Part shown: piece by piece, positions 29,612 to 29,665 of the stretch
Numbering within the stretch: the first letter of the stretch is position 1
How the letters are laid out: each line of letters begins with the position of its first letter
DNA from: Gammaproteobacteria bacterium
GTDB taxonomy: Bacteria; Pseudomonadota; Gammaproteobacteria; Pseudomonadales; Azotimanducaceae_A
DNA: 29,665 nucleotides
Direction of reading: 5' to 3'
NCBI GenBank assembly: GCA_002714125.1
Contig: PAWP01000124.1
Coordinates: 1-29,665 of the forward strand
The notes under the pieces: generated by a model
What the model saw: the letters and a program-made list of their open reading frames with translations, nothing else
Databases searched by the model: none
Told to the model about the DNA's origin: nothing
Program-made: the position numbers and the translations under genes

Positions 29612-29665
29612 ATGAGGCCCGACTGGCTGGTGCTAGGCGATGCGTGGAATCAGACCGGCTTGTAT
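29612..29665 (+). CDS. Possible start of a gene cut by the window edge
   Basis: An ATG after GAGAG opens a frame (MRPDWLVLGDAWNQTGLY) that runs to the end without a stop. Only 18 codons are visible, too few to identify. It may be coincidence. Confidence 0.2.
   Translation, partial: MRPDWLVLGDAWNQTGLY

Overview
The window is GC-rich bacterial chromosome, most likely from a proteobacterium. A marine or other environmental gammaproteobacterium is my best guess, from the TldD/TldE pair, FadE-type acyl-CoA dehydrogenase, GST, MATE and GGDEF relic; there is no rRNA, tRNA or marker gene to settle it. I saw no insertion sequence, phage gene, CRISPR array or integrase. Genes are loosely packed, in short one- to two-gene units on both strands, and several gaps hold decayed gene remains.

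Layout: an ABC exporter runs off the left edge (minus, 1-692). Divergent from it is a tight pair: an epoxide hydrolase strikingly like the catalytic half of mammalian soluble epoxide hydrolase, and an ACAD10/11-type phosphotransferase (810-2840). Next come a lone 2Fe-2S ferredoxin domain (3162-3506, minus) and the first of three amidohydrolase paralogues of the D-aminoacylase family (3606-5306). A small hypothetical gene and two relics flank a GST gene (5509-7411). A minus-strand pair encodes a phytanoyl-CoA-type dioxygenase and an acyl-CoA dehydrogenase (7734-9994). Then follow amidohydrolase 2 (10500-12182), a MATE exporter (12446-13813) and a double-hotdog MaoC-like protein (13914-14756, minus). 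The tldD-tldE operon (15492-18229) comes next, then a GGDEF relic, an exported beta-propeller-like protein (18705-19799, minus), an aldo/keto reductase (20126-21127), a 1371-residue SNF2 ATPase (21243-25358), a small membrane protein and amidohydrolase 3 (25363-27585, minus). The window ends with a class III aminotransferase (28319-29524).

How the genes may work together: much of the window looks like accessory catabolism of acyl, hydroxylated or epoxidised and N-acylated compounds (epoxide hydrolase, hydroxyacyl kinase-like protein, 2-oxoglutarate dioxygenase, acyl-CoA dehydrogenase, hotdog protein, GST, reductase, three amidohydrolases, aminotransferase, two exporters). That is inference from family membership; no single pathway can be reconstructed.

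The best candidates for something not yet described are: (i) the three amidohydrolases, whose active-site segments differ from canonical D-aminoacylase and from each other; (ii) the translationally coupled epoxide hydrolase plus APH-type kinase; (iii) the SNF2 protein with a long winged-helix/helical N-terminal region; (iv) two palindromic control regions, upstream of amidohydrolase 2 and of the aminotransferase. Five clear or likely gene relics point to ongoing gene loss between the intact genes.
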